This document shows, in pieces, positions 61,135 through 64,000 of a stretch of 64,000 bases of DNA. The DNA is from Marinobacter salinisoli (GTDB lineage Bacteria > Pseudomonadota > Gammaproteobacteria > Pseudomonadales > Oleiphilaceae). The notes beneath the pieces are model-generated. The model did not search any database and was not told where the DNA came from. It worked only from the letters and a program-made list of their open reading frames with translations. Both the position numbers and the translations under genes were made by a program. The stretch covers positions 3,596,001 through 3,660,000 of the forward strand of contig NZ_CP071247.1 of the NCBI RefSeq assembly GCF_017301335.1, read 5' to 3'. Position 1 is the first letter of the stretch, and every line of letters starts with the position of its first letter.

Positions 61135-63030
61135 ATGTCTAAGCAGCCGGTGAAGGCCTCAACCACGCCAGAGTTTGAACCCAACGTCGTGCGCCGCTCG
61201 CTGGCGCGGGCCGGGACTCATGCCGGCCACTTGTTAAAGCGCTCCATTGCGCGCCGTTTGCGCGGCGCCCCGCCCAATCCGGCCAGTACCAAGAGCCTGA
61301 TCAAACCCTTTGCCTTGCTCGGCGGCAAGCTGGCCACGCAGCCAGATACAGTGTTGTTTGCCCAGATGCGATTGGCGAGAGACGCCAGTAACTTCTGGAT
61401 CAGCTTGCTGACCAGCAGCGTCGCCAACAAACCACTGAAGGTGGCGGAACCCGAGTCAGGTGACGGGCGTTTCCGTGACCAGGCCTGGAACGAGACCATG
61501 GCCTTTAACGCCATCAAACAGGGCTATCTGCTGTATGCCCGCTGGATCATGGACACGATTGACGATGTTCGCGGCCTGGACGATCATAACCGGCGAAAAC
61601 TGCACTTCTTCATCGGCCAGATGACCGATGCCATGGCCCCGAGCAACTTCATTCTCAGCAACCCGGAGGTCTTGCGCACCACCATCAAGACCCGGGGCCG
61701 GAACCTGCTTCGAGGCATGGCCAATCTGCTGAGAGATCTGGATGAGGGCGAGGGCCCGATGCCCTTCCGCATGTCCGACCCCGACGCCTTCACCGTCGGC
61801 GACAACCTGGCTAACACGCCGGGCGACGTCATCTTTCAGAACGACCTGATGCAGCTCATCCAGTACCGGCCAACCACCGAATCGGTACACCGCCGGCCCT
61901 TGCTGGTTATCCCTCCGTGGATCAACAAGTACTACATCCTGGATCTGGGCGAGAAAAAATCCTTCATCCGCTACTGGGTCGAACAGGGCCACACGGTCTT
62001 CGTCGTCTCCTGGGTCAACCCAGGACCGGAGCTGGCCCACAAGGGCTTCGAAGACTACATGCTGGAAGGGCCGATCGCGGCCATGGACGCCATCGAACGG
62101 GCCACCGGCGAACGCGAGGTCAACACGGTGGGCTACTGCATTGGCGGCACCCTGTTGGGCAGCACGCTGGCCTGGCTGGCCGCCCGTGGTGACGATCGGG
62201 TCAAAAGCGCGACCTTCCTGAACAGCCTGATGGACTTCTCGGATGTGGGAGACCTGAAGGTGTTTATCGACGAAGACGCCATCAGCTCCATCGAAAAGGC
62301 TATGGAAAAGCAGGGCTACCTTGATGGCTCCTCCATGGCCATCGCCTTCAATATGCTCAGGGCCAATAGCCTGATCTGGTCGTTTTACGTTAACAACTAC
62401 CTGCTCGGACGGGATACCGCCCCGTTCGATCTGCTCTACTGGAACTGCGACACCACCCGCATGCCCGCTGCCATGCACAGCTTCTACCTGCGGAACATGT
62501 ACCTGAATAACCGCCTGCGGGAGCCCGGCGGAATCGAACTGGCGGGTACTCCGATTGATCTCGGCAAGGTCAAAATCCCCTGTTACTTCGCTTCGGCCAT
62601 TGAGGACCACATCGCTCCCTGGACCTCCTGCTACAAGGGTTCCCGCAACCTGGGCGGGCCGGTGCGTTTCGTTCTTGGCGGCTCCGGTCACATCGCCGGC
62701 ATCATCAACCCACCGGACAAGAAAAAGTACGGCTACCACGTCAACGAGGACACGGATCTGGATACCGAGTCCTGGCTGCAAGGCGCCGAGCAGTTCGAGG
62801 GCTCCTGGTGGCCTGACTGGGTCGCCTGGGCCGAACACTTCGGTGGCGGCGAGGTCAAAGCCCGAAAGGTCGAGGAAGAAGCTCTGCCGGTCATTGAACC
62901 CGCGCCCGGGGCCTATGTGAAAAACTTACCCGCTCCGCCAACACCAGCCGCCAAGCAGACCCAGCGACGCGTGCGCAAGAAGGCCACGGTCAGGCAAACG
63001 ACACCGGCCCGCACGAAAGTCACGCAGTAA
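61135..63030 (+). CDS. phaC: Class I poly(3-hydroxyalkanoate) synthase with basic C-terminal tail
   Basis: A 631-residue PHA synthase polymerising 3-hydroxyacyl-CoA on the granule. The catalytic triad is Cys335 in GYCIGGT, Asp491 in IEDHIAP and His519 in GGSGHIAG. The N-terminal about 100 residues and the last about 50 are extra: the tail is Ala, Pro, Thr, Lys and Arg rich (AAKQTQRRVRKKATVRQ), unlike the compact end of model enzymes. Start at ATG 61135 after GGCGGAGAG. Follows phaB by 37 bp. Confidence 0.95.
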   Translation: MSKQPVKASTTPEFEPNVVRRSLARAGTHAGHLLKRSIARRLRGAPPNPASTKSLIKPFALLGGKLATQPDTVLFAQMRLARDASNFWISLLTSSVANKPLKVAEPESGDGRFRDQAWNETMAFNAIKQGYLLYARWIMDTIDDVRGLDDHNRRKLHFFIGQMTDAMAPSNFILSNPEVLRTTIKTRGRNLLRGMANLLRDLDEGEGPMPFRMSDPDAFTVGDNLANTPGDVIFQNDLMQLIQYRPTTESVHRRPLLVIPPWINKYYILDLGEKKSFIRYWVEQGHTVFVVSWVNPGPELAHKGFEDYMLEGPIAAMDAIERATGEREVNTVGYCIGGTLLGSTLAWLAARGDDRVKSATFLNSLMDFSDVGDLKVFIDEDAISSIEKAMEKQGYLDGSSMAIAFNMLRANSLIWSFYVNNYLLGRDTAPFDLLYWNCDTTRMPAAMHSFYLRNMYLNNRLREPGGIELAGTPIDLGKVKIPCYFASAIEDHIAPWTSCYKGSRNLGGPVRFVLGGSGHIAGIINPPDKKKYGYHVNEDTDLDTESWLQGAEQFEGSWWPDWVAWAEHFGGGEVKARKVEEEALPVIEPAPGAYVKNLPAPPTPAAKQTQRRVRKKATVRQTTPARTKVTQ

Positions 63031-63055
63031 CGCGCCGATGCGTTAGATTTGGCTG

Positions 63056-63850
63056 CTAGGCCCGCGCCCGAACGATACGGAACAAGGCTTCGGGCGCGGC
63101 CCGCTTGATCCAGAGCGCGGCCATTTCCTTGCCCTTGCCCACGGGGATTTCCCGCTTCCTGGCCGACAGTCCTTTGAATATCACTTCGGCGCAGTCCGCG
63201 ACATCCATGCCACCGGCGATGTCCTCATCCACCTTGCCGAATGCCGAGCCATCACCGGCCAGCGCATTGCGGGAAATATCGGTACGGATAAAACCCGGCA
63301 CAATGGTGGAGACATCAATACCCTGCCCTTCCACTTCAGCACGCAGGGCATCGAAGAACCCCATCACTGCATGTTTGGCGGCACAGTAACCGGTACGCTG
63401 GGGCACCCCCACCTTGCCGGCCACACTGGCCGTCACTGCGAGGTGCCCGCAGCCACGCTCCAGCATGTGCGGCAGCACAGCCTTGGTCAGCGCGATCTGC
63501 CCCATCACATCCACATCCATCAGCTTCTGGTACACCGCCATATCCGTGTCCTTGCACAGCGAACGCTGAGACACGCCGGCGTTGTTCACCAGCAGGTCGA
63601 TGGTGCCAAAGGTATCCAGCACGGTCTGAACTGCCTTGGGCAAGGAAGCCCAGTCGGTTACGTCCAGGGGGAGCACCAGCACGCCATCTTCCGACAAGCC
63701 GGCATCACGGCAAAGACCGGCCACCCGTTCCAGTTGCTCTTTGCGGCGGGCGGAGAGCACGACACGGGCACCATCCCTTGCGTATTGAATGGCCAGGGCT
63801 TCGCCGATGCCAGAGGAGGCGCCGGTAATCCAGACGGTTTGAGCGGGCAT
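63056..63850 (-). CDS. Short-chain dehydrogenase/reductase
   Basis: A 264-residue SDR: cofactor loop TGASSGIGEA, NNAGVSQRSL, and the catalytic YCAAKHA segment (Tyr-x-x-x-Lys). It resembles YqjQ-like or DltE-like reductases. ATG 63850 has AAGGA upstream; an upstream in-frame start is rejected. It converges with phaC; the product is not defined. Confidence 0.88.
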   Translation of the reverse strand: MPAQTVWITGASSGIGEALAIQYARDGARVVLSARRKEQLERVAGLCRDAGLSEDGVLVLPLDVTDWASLPKAVQTVLDTFGTIDLLVNNAGVSQRSLCKDTDMAVYQKLMDVDVMGQIALTKAVLPHMLERGCGHLAVTASVAGKVGVPQRTGYCAAKHAVMGFFDALRAEVEGQGIDVSTIVPGFIRTDISRNALAGDGSAFGKVDEDIAGGMDVADCAEVIFKGLSARKREIPVGKGKEMAALWIKRAAPEALFRIVRARA

Positions 63851-64000
63851 GTTAGTTCCTTGCGTGTTGTTTAACGTATCAAAGCAAACGAGCTGTCCAT
63901 CGCAATGAAGGTTACGGAGAGCGCGATGACAAAAGGGCAACAGATAACCTGTCTGCCCTAATCTTTCAAGCACTTAAAACAGAGCGAGCAAACATGTCAG

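Noticed and set aside
63905..64000. Start of another gene at the right edge (ATG at 63994)
   Set aside because: Only two codons are visible and no clear ribosome-binding site precedes it.

Overview
The window looks like a chromosomal segment of a marine, hydrocarbon-using gammaproteobacterium, most likely Marinobacter or a close relative. This is inferred from gene content: AlkB-type alkane hydroxylase beside an AraC-type regulator, a PHA synthesis and turnover cluster, PutA with a divergent Lrp-type activator, EfpL, several crotonases and many Gram-negative outer-membrane proteins and lipoproteins. No rRNA, tRNA, CRISPR, integrase, transposase or prophage block was recognised. All calls come from reading the sequence and the supplied translations; no database search was run.

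Layout. 0-7 kb: housekeeping-type genes (lytic transglycosylase, LysE exporter, beta-propeller lipoprotein) and a Crp/Fnr-type regulator divergent from a class II aldolase plus a PhnZ-like HD oxygenase, with a clear palindrome between them. 7-11.3 kb: an AT-richer accessory block with a TetR regulator, a FadL-like porin and an exported CocE/NonD hydrolase. 11.4-30 kb: core metabolism: putA/putR, thioesterase, DUF1326-DUF2182 membrane pair, PEP-CTERM protein, DCC protein, efpL, two crotonases, beta carbonic anhydrase, dienelactone hydrolase, alkB/araC, threonine aldolase and a large fusion protein with two BAM/GIDE-like domains and a LemA domain. 30-43.5 kb: a mosaic of core genes (histone-deacetylase family, GNAT, M17 aminopeptidase, secreted PHB-depolymerase-type esterase) alternating with AT-rich, orphan-rich stretches (barrel protein, tandem lipoproteins, ankyrin lipoprotein) whose spacers carry two dispersed repeat families, one of them containing perfect DnaA boxes. 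43.5-55.6 kb: secreted M28 peptidase, a small muramidase gene cluster, envelope stress-type YqjD/YqjE-like proteins, AI-2E transporter, an enolase-superfamily enzyme divergent from a cysteine-less Asp/Glu-racemase relative, beta-helix protein and RNase Z. 55.7-57.4 kb: three tandem cold-shock cassettes with leaders of identical length. 57.4-64 kb: small DUF proteins and the PHA cluster phaZ-phaB-phaC, then an SDR.

How the parts fit. AlkB would oxidise alkanes, the crotonases, thioesterase and FadL-like porin fit fatty-acid and ester use, and the PHA genes would store and mobilise the resulting acyl-CoA carbon; a secreted depolymerase could use external polyester. Proline degradation has its own local switch. 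The most unusual items are the BAM-BAM-LemA fusion, the regulator/aldolase/diiron-oxygenase module, the triplicated csp cassettes, the ankyrin lipoprotein with a nested super-repeat, and the intergenic repeat families.
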